Shown here piece by piece: positions 1 through 8,804 of a DNA stretch of 64,000 nucleotides. Each line of letters begins with the position of its first letter. Within the stretch, counting starts at the first letter, position 1. Below the pieces are notes generated by a model. It saw only the letters and a list, made by a program, of their open reading frames with translations, searched no databases and was not told the origin of the DNA. The stretch lies in NCBI GenBank assembly GCA_903870245.1, contig CAIQCB010000041.1, forward strand, positions 35,528 through 99,527, read 5' to 3'. Made by a program: the position numbers and the translations under genes. The stretch is from an uncultured Methylocystaceae bacterium. Lineage in GTDB: Bacteria > Pseudomonadota > Alphaproteobacteria > Rhizobiales > Beijerinckiaceae.

Positions 1-798
1 GGCGTGCCGCTTAACGACACGGTGAAGGAAATCGACGCACGGGGAGCGGTGACGGCGACGCCGGATCGCGCGCGGCTGCGGGCGGTGCAAACGCCGCAGG
101 CCTTCAACTTTAAACTGATCCGCGACGCGCATCGCGCGGCCGCCGACGACGATTCCCGCGCGTTCACCGACGACGCCATGATCGCCGAGGCGGCGGGCCA
201 TACGGTTTATATTTTTGACGGCGACCCGATCAATTTCAAACTGACGACCCCTGAGGATTTCGCCCGCGCCATGGAGCAGATCGGAAAAATATCCCTCGCC
301 GCCCTGCCCGATGTCCGCACCGGGCAAGGTTATGACGTTCACGCCTTCGACGCGGGCGATCACATCTGGCTGGGCGGCGTCGCGATTCCGCACACTCATA
401 AGCTCGCCGGCCATTCAGACGCCGACGTTTTGATGCACGCCATTACGGACGCTGTGCTCGGCGCCATCGCCGAGGGCGACATCGGCGCCCATTTCCCGCC
501 CTCCGACCCGCAATGGAAAGGCGCGGCGTCGTCAATCTTTCTGGATCACGCCTGCAAACTGACGCGCGTACGCGGCGGCGTCATCGCCCATATCGACGCG
601 ACGGTGATCTGCGAGGCGCCCAAGGTTGGCCCGCATCGCGACGCCATTCGCGAAAGCCTCGCCCGGATCATGGGTGTCGAGACGAACCGCATCGCCATCA
701 AAGCGACGACGACAGAAAAACTTGGCTTCACCGGTCGCCGCGAGGGGATCGCGGCGCTGGCCATCGCCACCGTGCGCCTGCCAGCCCAAGACTTCTAG
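1..798 (+). CDS. ispDF: IspDF bifunctional MEP-pathway enzyme, 5' truncated
   Basis: The reading frame is open from the window edge, so the true start lies upstream; 265 residues are visible. The first ~95 residues match the C-terminal part of IspD (4-diphosphocytidyl-methylerythritol synthase, motif VQTPQAF). The remaining ~160 form a full IspF (MEcPP synthase), with the metal-binding segment GYDVHAF, then [10 protein letters not shown], and the C-terminal [13 protein letters not shown]. Fused IspDF is common in Alphaproteobacteria. The enzyme makes cyclic methylerythritol diphosphate for isoprenoids in the cytosol. It is followed 38 bp later by arfB on the same strand. The fusion is seen directly; only the N-terminus is unknown. 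Confidence 0.95.
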   Translation, partial: GVPLNDTVKEIDARGAVTATPDRARLRAVQTPQAFNFKLIRDAHRAAADDDSRAFTDDAMIAEAAGHTVYIFDGDPINFKLTTPEDFARAMEQIGKISLAALPDVRTGQGYDVHAFDAGDHIWLGGVAIPHTHKLAGHSDADVLMHAITDAVLGAIAEGDIGAHFPPSDPQWKGAASSIFLDHACKLTRVRGGVIAHIDATVICEAPKVGPHRDAIRESLARIMGVETNRIAIKATTTEKLGFTGRREGIAALAIATVRLPAQDF

Positions 799-836
799 CG
801 GCTCCGGAAAATGCGCGCCGCCGGAGACCCTTTGCA

Positions 837-1259
837 ATGATCCGCGTGACCCCGGGAATCGCGCTGGCGGAAACGGAAATCTCGGAGGAGTTCATGCGCG
901 CCTCTGGACCCGGGGGACAAAACGTCAACAAGGTCGAAACCGCCGTGCGGCTGCGTTTCGACGCCGCGCATTCGCCCAGCCTCCCCGAGCCGGTGCGGGC
1001 GCGGCTGATGCGGCTGGCCGGCGCGCGTCTGACGCGCGAGGGCGAGTTGATCATCGAAGCCCAACGCCACCGCACCCGGGAGCGCAATCGCGCCGACGCG
1101 CTGGAGCGGTTGATCGACCTGATCCGTCAGGCCGCCGCGCCGCCGCCGCCGCCGCGCATCAAGACCAAACCGACGAAGGGTTCGAAACTGCGTCGGCTTG
1201 ATGGCAAGAAACAGCGCGGCGACATCAAGGCGTTGCGCGGAAAGCCAATCAGCGATTGA
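837..1259 (+). CDS. arfB: Peptidyl-tRNA hydrolase / alternative ribosome-rescue factor ArfB
   Basis: A 140-residue protein with the GGQ motif of class I release factors near residues 24-26 (SGPGGQNVNK) and a basic, lysine/arginine-rich C-terminal tail (KTKPTKGSKLRRLDGKK) that in ArfB (YaeJ) enters the empty mRNA channel of stalled ribosomes. There is no codon-recognition domain, which separates it from RF1/RF2. Role: stop-codon-independent release of nascent chains. The ATG at 837 is chosen because it begins the conserved MIRVTPGIAL N-terminus; the frame is open further upstream but only in antiphase overlap with ispDF. It is followed by pncC 10 bp downstream. Confidence 0.9.
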   Translation: MIRVTPGIALAETEISEEFMRASGPGGQNVNKVETAVRLRFDAAHSPSLPEPVRARLMRLAGARLTREGELIIEAQRHRTRERNRADALERLIDLIRQAAAPPPPPRIKTKPTKGSKLRRLDGKKQRGDIKALRGKPISD

Positions 1260-1269
1260 GATTTATGCT

Positions 1270-1779
1270 ATGCATAATATGGTTTACGTAAAGGCTGAAG
1301 AGCTGGTCGCGCTGGCGAGCAACAAGGGATTGCGCCTGACCTGCGCCGAATCCTGCACCGGCGGACTGGTCGCCGCAGCGCTCACGGACATTGCCGGCGC
1401 CTCGGCGGTCTTCGAGCGCGGCTTTGTCACCTACTCCAACGACTCGAAGGTCGACCTGCTGGGTGTTGCGCCCGAAACGCTCGCTCAGCATGGCGCTGTC
1501 AGCGCGCAGACGGTGCGAGAAATGGCGCTGGGCGCCCTCGCCAATTCGCGCGCCGATCTGGCGGTGGCGATCACCGGAATCGCCGGCCCCGGCGGCGGGT
1601 CGGCGGAAAAGCCGGTCGGGCTGGCGCATTTCGCCTGCGCCCGGCGAGATGGCGAGATCGTGCTGAGCGAGCGGCGTTTTGGCCCCCTCTCCCGCGCCGA
1701 TATTCGCGCGGGCGCGGTGCTGGAGGCGCTGGCGATGTTGCGGGCGGGCGTCGCGGCGGCGGCTCAACGCCGGCCATAG
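1270..1779 (+). CDS. pncC: Nicotinamide-nucleotide amidase (CinA C-terminal family)
   Basis: A 169-residue stand-alone CinA C-terminal domain. The signature CAESCTGG lies near residue 24, followed by FVTYSNDSKVDLLGV and the TGIAGPGGGS loop. PncC deamidates NMN to nicotinate mononucleotide in pyridine-nucleotide recycling. Two in-frame ATG codons (1270 and 1279) are possible starts; the first is listed. The gene converges on the COQ10-like gene with only 3 bp between the stops, inside a 16-bp direct repeat. The long CinA N-terminal MoCF domain is absent, which is normal for the short form. Confidence 0.9.
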   Translation: MHNMVYVKAEELVALASNKGLRLTCAESCTGGLVAAALTDIAGASAVFERGFVTYSNDSKVDLLGVAPETLAQHGAVSAQTVREMALGALANSRADLAVAITGIAGPGGGSAEKPVGLAHFACARRDGEIVLSERRFGPLSRADIRAGAVLEALAMLRAGVAAAAQRRP

Positions 1780-1800
1780 ACTTTAACGCCGGCCATAGAC
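1766..1800. repeat. Direct repeat, 16 bp x2, spanning two convergent stop codons
   Basis: AACGCCGGCCATAGAC occurs at 1766-1781 and again at 1785-1800 (19-bp period). The first copy supplies the last codons and stop of pncC. The second, read on the other strand, supplies the last codons of the COQ10-like gene. It looks like a short tandem duplication at a gene junction. Confidence 0.85.
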
Positions 1801-2253
1801 CACGTCCGCGCGTTTGGCGAAGGCGTCGGCGTAGCTTTGGACCGCCTTGTCGAACATCGCCCCCATCACAAGCCCCAGCGCAAAGCTTTTGAACTCGTAT
1901 TCAATGGCGAAATCAACGATCGAGCGCGGCCGGTTGTCCGGCCCCGGCGCTTCGTCGATGAAGCGCCAGCGATTGTCGAGCACCCGGAACGGCCCATCGA
2001 TATGGGTGACGTGAATGTCGAGGCGATTGGCGTCACAGACCACCTTGCTGGTGTATTTCTCGCAAATCGCCCTGAACCCGACCTGCATCTCCGCAGTCAG
2101 CGTCTCCACCCCAGGCGCCGACTCGCTGCGACGGCGCACCCGCAGACCTTCGCAGAGCGGCACGAATTTCGGGTAGCTCTCGACGTCGCGGACCAGGGCG
2201 AACATGTCGGCGGCGCTATGGGCAACGTGGCGCCTAGTGCGAAACTTCTTCAT
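1783..2253 (-). CDS. COQ10/RatA-type START-domain protein (coenzyme Q-binding)
   Basis: A 156-residue single-domain protein of the SRPBCC fold, polyketide cyclase/COQ10 branch. Family landmarks are FALVRDVESYPKFVPLCEG near the N-terminus and the C-terminal helix MGAMFDKAVQSYADAFAKRA. In mitochondria and Alphaproteobacteria this family binds ubiquinone and supports respiratory electron transfer. The E. coli relative is annotated as ribosome-associated RatA. The start at 2253 (MKKFRTRRHV) is chosen because homologous sequence begins there, although the frame is open for about 97 codons upstream. In Hyphomicrobiales this gene often neighbours lipA, which lies about 1.7 kb away here on the same strand, separated by the pilin genes. 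Confidence 0.85.
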   Translation of the reverse strand: MKKFRTRRHVAHSAADMFALVRDVESYPKFVPLCEGLRVRRRSESAPGVETLTAEMQVGFRAICEKYTSKVVCDANRLDIHVTHIDGPFRVLDNRWRFIDEAPGPDNRPRSIVDFAIEYEFKSFALGLVMGAMFDKAVQSYADAFAKRADVVYGRR

Positions 2254-2434
2254 GACGACCGTTTCTAGACTTTTTTCCCGACGCCCGGAAGCGACCGCAA
2301 TTCCCCCCCGCCCCCGGCCACCAAGATCGGGTTTTGGTCCCGTTTTGCGTAAAACGGCGCTGGCTATCCGCCGCCCTGCGTTACATAGACGAGTGCGTTC
2401 ACAAAGGGCGCAGGCCCGCATGGGAGATAGTTTT

Positions 2435-2926
2435 ATGGCGAACAAATCGAATTTCACGAATGAAGAATGGAAAAAACTGCTTGAGGCGCCGCTGCTGGCG
2501 GGTTTTGCGGTCAGCGCCGGCGATCCCAGCAGCTTCATAGGCACGCTTCAGGAAGGCATGGCGAGCGCAAAAGCCCTGGCTGCGGCCAAGGCCGATCCTG
2601 GCGCGGATGAGTTGATCAAGGCGGTGGTCGAGGATCTCCTCACCCCCGAGGGACGCACGGCGGCGCGCGAGGGCGTCCGCGCGCTGGCGCAGGGCGCCAA
2701 GCTTGAGGAGCTCAAGACCCGGGCCCTCAACGAACTCGCCGGCACGTCGAAAATCCTCGCCGCCAAGGCGCCGAACGAGGCCGGGCCGTTCAAGGACTGG
2801 CTGAAACAGATGGCCAAACTGGTCGCCGAGGCTGGCACCGAGGGCGGATTTCTGGGCTTCGGCGGCGTCAAGGTCAGCGACGCAGAACGCGCCACGCTGG
2901 CGGAAGTCGACAAGACCCTGGCCTGA
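2435..2926 (+). CDS. Conserved hypothetical alanine-rich helical protein
   Basis: 163 residues with no recognised domain. The sequence is mainly amphipathic helix rich in Ala, Lys and Glu, with a C-terminal glycine stretch (GGFLGFGGVKV). The ATG at 2435 is preceded by GGGAGA at a good distance; an alternative ATG lies at 2420. A convincing terminator follows the stop. No signal peptide or membrane segment is seen, so it is probably cytosolic. Function unknown. Confidence 0.75.
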   Translation: MANKSNFTNEEWKKLLEAPLLAGFAVSAGDPSSFIGTLQEGMASAKALAAAKADPGADELIKAVVEDLLTPEGRTAAREGVRALAQGAKLEELKTRALNELAGTSKILAAKAPNEAGPFKDWLKQMAKLVAEAGTEGGFLGFGGVKVSDAERATLAEVDKTLA

Positions 2927-2933
2927 TCAAACG

Positions 2934-2961
2934 GGCGCGGGTTAAGCCCGCGCCACTTTTT
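2934..2961 (+). terminator. Rho-independent terminator after the hypothetical gene
   Basis: Perfect 8-bp GC stem GGCGCGGG/CCCGCGCC with a 5-nt loop, followed by AC and five T residues, 8 bp after the stop of the preceding plus-strand gene. Confidence 0.85.
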
Positions 2962-3007
2962 CAACGGCTCCCGCAAATCGAAGCCGTTTTTGTTTGAACC
3001 CAAGTCA

Positions 3008-3051
3008 AAGCTCTTTCCGCCAAAGTGGAAATCGGTTCGGCGAGGGAGCTC
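3008..3051. repeat. Dispersed intergenic repeat, copy A
   Basis: This ~44-bp intergenic segment aligns with 34028-34072. Both begin AAAGCT, share GTGGAAA.CGGTTCGG in the middle and end in AGCTC. Similar AAGCT...AGCT-bounded palindromic elements are scattered through Hyphomicrobiales genomes, to my knowledge. It lies between a terminator and the first pilin gene. Confidence 0.6.
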
Positions 3052-3095
3052 TCTACAAGACACTGGATTAGAGCCGCTGCCTTATTTAACCTGCT

Positions 3096-3260
3096 CTATT
3101 TGAATGCAGAGACGGCGGTCTGCATCTTTGCGTCTACATTGGCTCCAATGGTATTATATGCCACCAGGGTGCCAATGGTGATAATACTCGCGATCAGCGC
3201 GTATTCGATCGACGTGGCGCCAGAAAAGTCTCTACGGAAATTACGCAGTAAGGTGATCAT
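3096..3260 (-). CDS. Flp-type pilin (first copy)
   Basis: A 54-residue Flp/Fap pilin. It has a short basic leader (MITLLRNFRRDF), then SGATSIEYALIASIITIGTLVAY, which gives the prepilin-peptidase region with Glu+5-like residue and the hydrophobic helix, and a short polar tail. Family role: subunit of tight-adherence (Tad) type IVb pili, processed by a CpaA/TadV peptidase. The start at 3260 gives the conserved leader; upstream in-frame codons are unrelated. No cpa/tad assembly genes lie in the window, so this copy depends on a distant cluster. It differs clearly from the second copy at the C-terminus. Confidence 0.9.
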   Translation of the reverse strand: MITLLRNFRRDFSGATSIEYALIASIITIGTLVAYNTIGANVDAKMQTAVSAFK

Positions 3261-3445
3261 TCCCGTTCCTTGCGAAGCGTCGGGGTCAATCACCCCTGCG
3301 ACATTAACCTTTCATATTATGCCCCTGCCAAAGCGGCTCAATCAATGATTATGTTTCTGATTGTCATAAGTTCACATCGGTGGAAACAATTTTGCGATTA
3401 ATTCATATTTTTTTATAAAATCAATGAATTGATCCAGATTTATGT

Positions 3446-3473
3446 AAAAAAAGCGCGAGCCTTGCTCGCGCTT
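3446..3473 (-). terminator. Terminator of the second Flp pilin gene
   Basis: On the minus strand, AAGCGCGAG/CTCGCGCTT forms a 9-bp stem with a 5-nt loop, followed by a run of seven T residues (plus-strand A at 3446-3452). It lies 49 bp after the stop of the pilin gene at 3522-3686. Confidence 0.88.
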
Positions 3474-3521
3474 TGAATTTGTTAACAACAGTCCAGCGCA
3501 AGGTCTTGTCTGACCGCCTGG

Positions 3522-3686
3522 TTATTTAAGTTTATCACCGACAGCATTCATCTTGGTGGTCAAATTGGTACCAATGGTTGAATACGCTGTGAGAGCAACC
3601 ACGCTGATCAAGGCGACGATCAGCGCATATTCGATGGCAGTGGCGCCGGACTGATCGCGACGGAATTTGCGAAGTAATGTAAGCAT
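3522..3686 (-). CDS. Flp-type pilin (second copy)
   Basis: A 54-codon gene read directly from the sequence: leader MLTLLRKFRRDQ, then SGATAIEYALIVALISVVAL as the processing site and hydrophobic helix, ending in GDKLK. A strong ribosome-binding site (GGAGGAGGAAC) precedes the ATG at 3686, a sigma70-type promoter lies at 3739-3767, and a terminator follows, so this is an independently expressed monocistron. Like the copy 260 bp downstream, it would form Tad-type fimbriae used for surface attachment. It is probably the major pilin given its strong signals (inference). Confidence 0.92.
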   Translation of the reverse strand: MLTLLRKFRRDQSGATAIEYALIVALISVVALTAYSTIGTNLTTKMNAVGDKLK

Positions 3687-3738
3687 TCTCGTTCCTCCTC
3701 CATTGCCATGAGCAACAGCGCCCTTGGCGAATGTCTAC

Positions 3739-3767
3739 TTTATATGCTCAAGCCCAAGTTGTTTCAA
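3739..3767 (-). promoter_or_regulatory. Sigma70-like promoter of the second Flp pilin gene
   Basis: On the minus strand TTGAAA (3767-3762) and TATAAA (3744-3739) are separated by exactly 17 bp, about 50 bp upstream of the pilin start. The rest of the pilin-lipA gap (3768-3931) is AT-rich with no further feature that I can support. Confidence 0.7.
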
Positions 3768-3931
3768 GCAATGGCGCAGCTTTAGTTAAAAAAATTTCAT
3801 CCTCAATGCAGCCGGATTTACGAAAAAATTCGTATTCACTCTAAAATACAATGAATTACGGCGTCCGACTGCGGGCGGGCTTTTGACGAGGAATGGTTAA
3901 TTTCCGGGCAGTGTTTTTTATGACGCGCGTT

Positions 3932-4945
3932 TCAGACGTCGCCGGCCGGCCGGCGACTCGCCCTCAGAGACTTCAATCTCAAGTAGTCTTCGCCGGCGTG
4001 ATGCGAAGAACGGGTCAGGGGAGAGGCGGCGACATAGGCGAACCCCTTCGCAAGGGCCATTTCGCGCCAGGCGTCGAATTCCTCCGGCGGCGCAAACCTT
4101 TCAACGGGATGATGCCGGCGCGTCGGCGCGAGATATTGTCCGAGGGTCAGAAAATCCACGCCCGCCACGCGCAGATCATCCATCACCTGCATCACCTCGT
4201 TGCGGGTCTCGCCAAGCCCGAGCATCAGGCCGGATTTGGTGAAAATATCCGGCTTTAGCTCCTTCCCCCGCTGCAAGAGCCGCAGTGAATGGAAATAACG
4301 CGCGCCGGGGCGCACAGTGACATACAGCGACGGAACGGTTTCCAGATTATGATTAAAAACATCAGGACCGGCCGCGATCACCGTTTCCAGCGCACCGGGT
4401 TTTTTTAAAAAATCCGGGGTGAGAATTTCGATGCTGGTCTGCGGACAGGCCTCCTGGATGGCTCTGATCGTCTCGGCGAAATGATTGGCGCCGCCGTCAG
4501 GGAGATCGTCGCGATCAACTGAGGTCACGACAACATGCGACAGACCGAGAGCCCGGGTCGCCTGCGCCACCCTGCCCGGCTCGGAGGGATCGAGCGGCCT
4601 CGGCTGGCCCGTGGCGACATTGCAAAAGCCGCAGGCGCGCGTGCAGACATCGCCCATGATCATGAAGCTGGCGTGCTTCTGCTCCCAACAGGAGCCTATA
4701 TTCGGGCAGGCCGCTTCCTGACAGACGGTCGTCAGCCCGACCCCGGAGAGCAGCGCGCTGGTCTCCCGCCAGAGCGCCGAACCGGGCGCCTTGACCCGCA
4801 ACCAGGGCGGCTTGGTCAGGGCCGGCTGCTCGGGCCGCGACGCCTTCTCCGGGTGCCGCGCCGCGCCGGTCCGTTTTCGGGGATCGTCGTTGAGGAGGTC
4901 GATGACAGGCAATTGTCTTCCCGCTTTCAGGTTCATCATAAGCAT
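3932..4945 (-). CDS. lipA: Lipoyl synthase
   Basis: A 337-residue radical-SAM enzyme that inserts two sulfurs into protein-bound octanoate to form lipoate for pyruvate and 2-oxoglutarate dehydrogenases and the glycine cleavage system. Both [4Fe-4S] motifs are intact: the auxiliary cluster [12 protein letters not shown] (CX4CX5C, about residues 76-87) and the SAM cluster CTRACGFC (CX3CX2C, about 102-109). The C-terminal RSSHHAG corresponds to the family RSSYHAG with Tyr replaced by His. Several Met codons near the start (MLMMNLK) make the exact first residue uncertain by up to 3 codons. The 214 bp between it and dnaE hold a 12-bp tandem duplication at 5023-5046. Confidence 0.96.
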   Translation of the reverse strand: MLMMNLKAGRQLPVIDLLNDDPRKRTGAARHPEKASRPEQPALTKPPWLRVKAPGSALWRETSALLSGVGLTTVCQEAACPNIGSCWEQKHASFMIMGDVCTRACGFCNVATGQPRPLDPSEPGRVAQATRALGLSHVVVTSVDRDDLPDGGANHFAETIRAIQEACPQTSIEILTPDFLKKPGALETVIAAGPDVFNHNLETVPSLYVTVRPGARYFHSLRLLQRGKELKPDIFTKSGLMLGLGETRNEVMQVMDDLRVAGVDFLTLGQYLAPTRRHHPVERFAPPEEFDAWREMALAKGFAYVAASPLTRSSHHAGEDYLRLKSLRASRRPAGDV

Positions 4946-5159
4946 TGCCGAGGACGCAGGCGAGGCCTCAAAGCCATGAATTGCTGTCCATCGAGATCAT
5001 GCTGCGCAACACAGATGGGGCGGCGAGAGAATGGGCGAGAGAATGGGAATAAAGGTAAAAGAGGACTGAAGGCGCTTCTTTCTAAAGTAGAAGATGAATA
5101 AGTTTTCAATTTAAATTCAGTGTATTATAATTTAAACTTAATTCCTTGAGCGAACTCTC

Positions 5160-8100
5160 TCAGAGATATTCGACCTCCAGCACGCCGGGGATTTCGCGCA
5201 GCGCGCTCGCTGTCGCGGCCGTCACGGCAAAGCCCCCGGGCAAGCGAATTTCAATTTCCTCGGGAGCCCTGTCCCGTTTGAACAGGATCGACACCTCGCC
5301 CTCTCCGCGTCCTGTCAGGCGACCCTTGATGCGGGCGACAGGTTCGGGATCGCGCAGCACGATGCGCAGTCCTTTCCTGGCGCGGGCGGCCGCCTGTTCG
5401 AGCGGCTCGACCGAGACGATACGCGCGCGCACGTCTTCGCCCTCAATCGAGGCGGAGAGCGTCACCAGCACCGCCGCCCCCTTTTCGAGGTCGTCGCGAA
5501 ACTGGTTGAGCGCCTCCTGAAACATGATGGCCTCATATTGGCCTGTTGTGTCAGAGAGCTGGACAATGCCCATTTTCGAGCCGGATTTGGTTCGCCGCTC
5601 GGCGCGGTCGAGCACCACGGCGGCGAGTCTGCCGGCGGTCGCGCCCCGCTTGACGTCGGCGACGAATTTCGCCCAGCGCGATACGCGCAATTTGTCGAGC
5701 AGGGCGGCGTAGGCGTCGAGCGGATGGCCGGAGAGGAAAAATCCCGCCGCCTCATATTCGCGCCGGAGGGTTTCGGCGACCGGCCATGGCTGCGTTTTCG
5801 GCAATGGCAGATCGGCGAGATCGTCCGCATCGGCTCCATGGGCGCCGAAAAGCGCGTTCTGTCCGGCGTTGCGATCATGGGTATGGCGATTGGCGGCGGC
5901 GAGGATCGGCTCTATGGCCGCGAAGGCCGCCGCACGATTGCCCTCCAGTTCGTCGAAAGCGCCGCAGGCCGCGAGGTTTTCCAGAACCTTCTTGTTGACC
6001 TCGCGGGGATTGAGGCGCCGGGCGAAGTCCGAGAGGTTGCGAAAAGGCAGATCGCCGCGCGAACGCACGATCGACTCCGCCTGCCCTTCGCCGACGCCCT
6101 TGATCGCGGAGAGCGCATAACGGATGGCGAGCTTGCCGTCGGCTCCCGGCGACACGTCGAAATCGGCGCCGGAGCGCCGGATTGACGGCGGCTCCACCAC
6201 GATGCCCAGTCGCCCCGCCTCATCGCGAAATTCCGCAAGCTTGTCGGTCTGGCTTTTGTCGAAGGTCATCGAGGCGGCCAGAAACTCCGCCGGGTAATGC
6301 GCCTTGAACCATGCGGTCTGATAGGCGATCAACGCATAGGCGGCGGCGTGGCTCTTATTGAAGCCATAGTCGGCGAACTTTGCGAGCAGATCGAAGATCT
6401 CGTTCGCCATTTGGTTTGTCAGCCCGCGTTCAACAGCGCCTGAGACAAATCGGTCGCGCTGGGCGTCCATCTCGGATTTGATCTTCTTGCCCATGGCGCG
6501 ACGAAGATTATCGGCCTCGCCCAGCGAATAGCCCGACAAAACCTGCGCGATCTGCATCACCTGTTCCTGATAGATGATGACGCCGAAGGTCTCCTTGAGG
6601 ATCGGCTCAATGGCGGGATGAATGTAATCCGGCTCCTCGTCGCCGAGTTTCACGGCGCAATAGGTCGGGATGTTCGCCATCGGACCGGGGCGATAGAGCG
6701 CAACCAGCGCGATAATGTCTTCGAAGCGGTCGGCGTGCATCTCTACAAGCGCCTTGCGCATGCCGGCGCTTTCGAGCTGGAACACGCCGACGGTCTCGCC
6801 GCGTCCCAACATGGCGTAGGTCTCGGGATCGTCGAGCGGGGCGCGATCAAGGTCGAACTCGGGAACGCGGCGCCGAACGAGGTCGCTCGCCATAGCAAGA
6901 ACCGTGAGGGTTTTGAGCCCAAGGAAGTCGAATTTAATGAGCCCGGCCGGCTCGACCCATTTCATATTAAACTGGGTCGCCGGCATGTCGGATTTTGGGT
7001 CGCGATAAAGCGGCGTCACCTCATGTAGCGGCCGGTCGCCGATAACAATGCCGGCGGCGTGGGTGGAGGCGTTGGAATAAAGACCCTCCAGCGCGCCTGC
7101 GATCCTGAACAGACGCGCGACACGCTCCTCTTCCTTCACCGCATCGCGCAATTTCTGTTCGCTGGCCAGCGCTTCGGCCAGCGTCACCGGCTTGGCGGGA
7201 TTTTGCGGCACCAGCTTCGCCAGCTTGTCGACCTGCCCGAGCGGCATCTCCAGCACGCGGCCAACGCTCCGCAAGACGCCGCGCGCCAGAAAGGAGCCGA
7301 AGGTGATGATCTGAGCGACCCGATCGGCGCCGTATCGCGCGCGCACATAATCGATCACCTCGCCGCGCCGGGTCTGGCAGAAGTCGATGTCGAAATCCGG
7401 CATCGAGTTACGTTCGGGATTGAGGAAGCGCTCGAAAAAAAGGCCAAAGCGCACCGGATCGAGATCGGTGATGGTCAGCGCCCAGGCGACCAGCGAGCCG
7501 GCGCCGGAGCCGCGTCCCGGCCCGACAGGAATGCCTTGCGACTTGGCGTATTTGATGAAGTCGGAAACGATCAGAAAATAGCCCGGAAAGCGCATCTTCT
7601 CGATAACGCCCAATTCGAAGTCCAGCCGCTCGAAATAGTCTTCGCGCGCGCGTCCTTCCGCCGGACCATGGGCGGCGAGCCGCGCTTCAAGCCCCTCAAG
7701 CGATTGACGTCGCAATTCAGCGGCTTCGACCTCGTCGAGCGAGCGCGCGTCTGGCGAGCTTTGGATAAAACGCGGCATGATCGGCTTGCGGGTCTGCGGC
7801 CGGTAACTGCAACGCCTGGCGATTTCGATCGTATGCGCCGTCGCCTCCGGCAGATCGACGAAGAGATCGCGCATCTGATCGCGGGTCTTAAAATAATGTT
7901 CGGGCGAGACCCGACGACGCTCGGCCATGCCCGTCACAGCGCCCTCGGCGATGCAAAGCAGCGCGTCATGCGCCTCGAAATCGCCAAGCGAGGCGAAATA
8001 GGGCTCGTTGGTCGCCACCAGCGGCAAGCCGCGGCGGTATGCGAGATCGAGCAAATAGGGCTCGACGTCCCGTTCCTGCGGTAATTTGTGGCGTTGCAAC

Positions 8101-8636
8101 TCGACATAGAGCCGGCCGTCGAACATTGGCTCGATCGCCGCCAGACGCGCCCGCGCGCGTTCAATCTGACCGGCGGCTATGGCCCGATCGAGACCGCCGT
8201 CTGGACCGCCGGTGAGGGCGATCAACCCCGCCGAAGTCTCCGCCAGGTGGCCCAGTGAGATTTGCGGCGCTTCGCCTGGCGGCGTCTCCAGATAGGCGCG
8301 CGAGGCCAAAAGCATGAGATTGCGATAGCCAATCTCGGATTTGGCGAGCAAAACGAGGTTGCCGAAACGCTCGTCACGCGCGGTCGCGGCGCTCGATTCC
8401 GCATCTGCGAAATCGACGCAGAGCTGAATACCGGGTATCGGCTGCACGCCAGCTTTGGCGGCCTTTTCAGAGAACTCCAACGCCGCAAAGAGGTTGTTGG
8501 TGTCGGTGACGGCTAGCGCAGGTTGCCCGTCGCGAACGGCGAGATCGATCAGCTTGCCCAGAGCCAGCGCGCCTTCTCGCAGGGAGAAGGCGGTGTGGAC
8601 ATGCAGATGAACGAAACCGGCGTCGTTGTTAGCCAT
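5160..8636 (-). CDS. dnaE: DNA polymerase III alpha subunit
   Basis: A 1158-residue replicative polymerase. Order: N-terminal PHP domain (FVHLHVHTAFSL, residues ~5-75), the palm with catalytic aspartates in PDFDIDFC, the nucleotide-binding GRGSGAGSLVAWAL, helix-hairpin-helix (LSAIKGVGEGQAE) and the C-terminal OB fold. Length and motifs are typical of proteobacterial DnaE1. The start at 8636 (MANNDAGFVHLH) fits the family; the frame extends 19 codons upstream without homologous sequence. It appears monocistronic. Long antisense open frames inside it are codon-usage shadows. Confidence 0.97.
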   Translation of the reverse strand: MANNDAGFVHLHVHTAFSLREGALALGKLIDLAVRDGQPALAVTDTNNLFAALEFSEKAAKAGVQPIPGIQLCVDFADAESSAATARDERFGNLVLLAKSEIGYRNLMLLASRAYLETPPGEAPQISLGHLAETSAGLIALTGGPDGGLDRAIAAGQIERARARLAAIEPMFDGRLYVELQRHKLPQERDVEPYLLDLAYRRGLPLVATNEPYFASLGDFEAHDALLCIAEGAVTGMAERRRVSPEHYFKTRDQMRDLFVDLPEATAHTIEIARRCSYRPQTRKPIMPRFIQSSPDARSLDEVEAAELRRQSLEGLEARLAAHGPAEGRAREDYFERLDFELGVIEKMRFPGYFLIVSDFIKYAKSQGIPVGPGRGSGAGSLVAWALTITDLDPVRFGLFFERFLNPERNSMPDFDIDFCQTRRGEVIDYVRARYGADRVAQIITFGSFLARGVLRSVGRVLEMPLGQVDKLAKLVPQNPAKPVTLAEALASEQKLRDAVKEEERVARLFRIAGALEGLYSNASTHAAGIVIGDRPLHEVTPLYRDPKSDMPATQFNMKWVEPAGLIKFDFLGLKTLTVLAMASDLVRRRVPEFDLDRAPLDDPETYAMLGRGETVGVFQLESAGMRKALVEMHADRFEDIIALVALYRPGPMANIPTYCAVKLGDEEPDYIHPAIEPILKETFGVIIYQEQVMQIAQVLSGYSLGEADNLRRAMGKKIKSEMDAQRDRFVSGAVERGLTNQMANEIFDLLAKFADYGFNKSHAAAYALIAYQTAWFKAHYPAEFLAASMTFDKSQTDKLAEFRDEAGRLGIVVEPPSIRRSGADFDVSPGADGKLAIRYALSAIKGVGEGQAESIVRSRGDLPFRNLSDFARRLNPREVNKKVLENLAACGAFDELEGNRAAAFAAIEPILAAANRHTHDRNAGQNALFGAHGADADDLADLPLPKTQPWPVAETLRREYEAAGFFLSGHPLDAYAALLDKLRVSRWAKFVADVKRGATAGRLAAVVLDRAERRTKSGSKMGIVQLSDTTGQYEAIMFQEALNQFRDDLEKGAAVLVTLSASIEGEDVRARIVSVEPLEQAAARARKGLRIVLRDPEPVARIKGRLTGRGEGEVSILFKRDRAPEEIEIRLPGGFAVTAATASALREIPGVLEVEYL

Positions 8637-8737
8637 GATCCAGTGTAGCCGAGTCGCGCCAGTTGGCGGAACGGCGGATCGGCCTCCGTCCACAAGCGTC
8701 GCGTAACATCGAGCCGTGGACTGCTCAAAACCCGATT

Positions 8738-8768
8738 AAAAAACCCGGCAGGACATGTCCTGCCGGGC
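8738..8768 (-). terminator. Terminator of the phasin gene
   Basis: Perfect palindrome CCCGGCAGGACATGTCCTGCCGGG (12-bp arms, 8744-8767). On the minus strand it is followed by six T residues, 37 bp beyond the phasin stop. It is one of the strongest terminators in the window. Confidence 0.92.
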
Positions 8769-8804
8769 TTTGTGACCCGATGTCGCGGGGAGGACGACCG
8801 GGAT

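Noticed and set aside
513..836. N-terminal extension of the arfB frame
   Set aside because: It overlaps the conserved IspF domain out of frame; ArfB homology begins at 837.
7059..8084. Long plus-strand open frame (341 codons) antisense to dnaE
   Set aside because: It is opposite the conserved DnaE coding frame, has no family similarity, and is expected from GC-rich codon bias.
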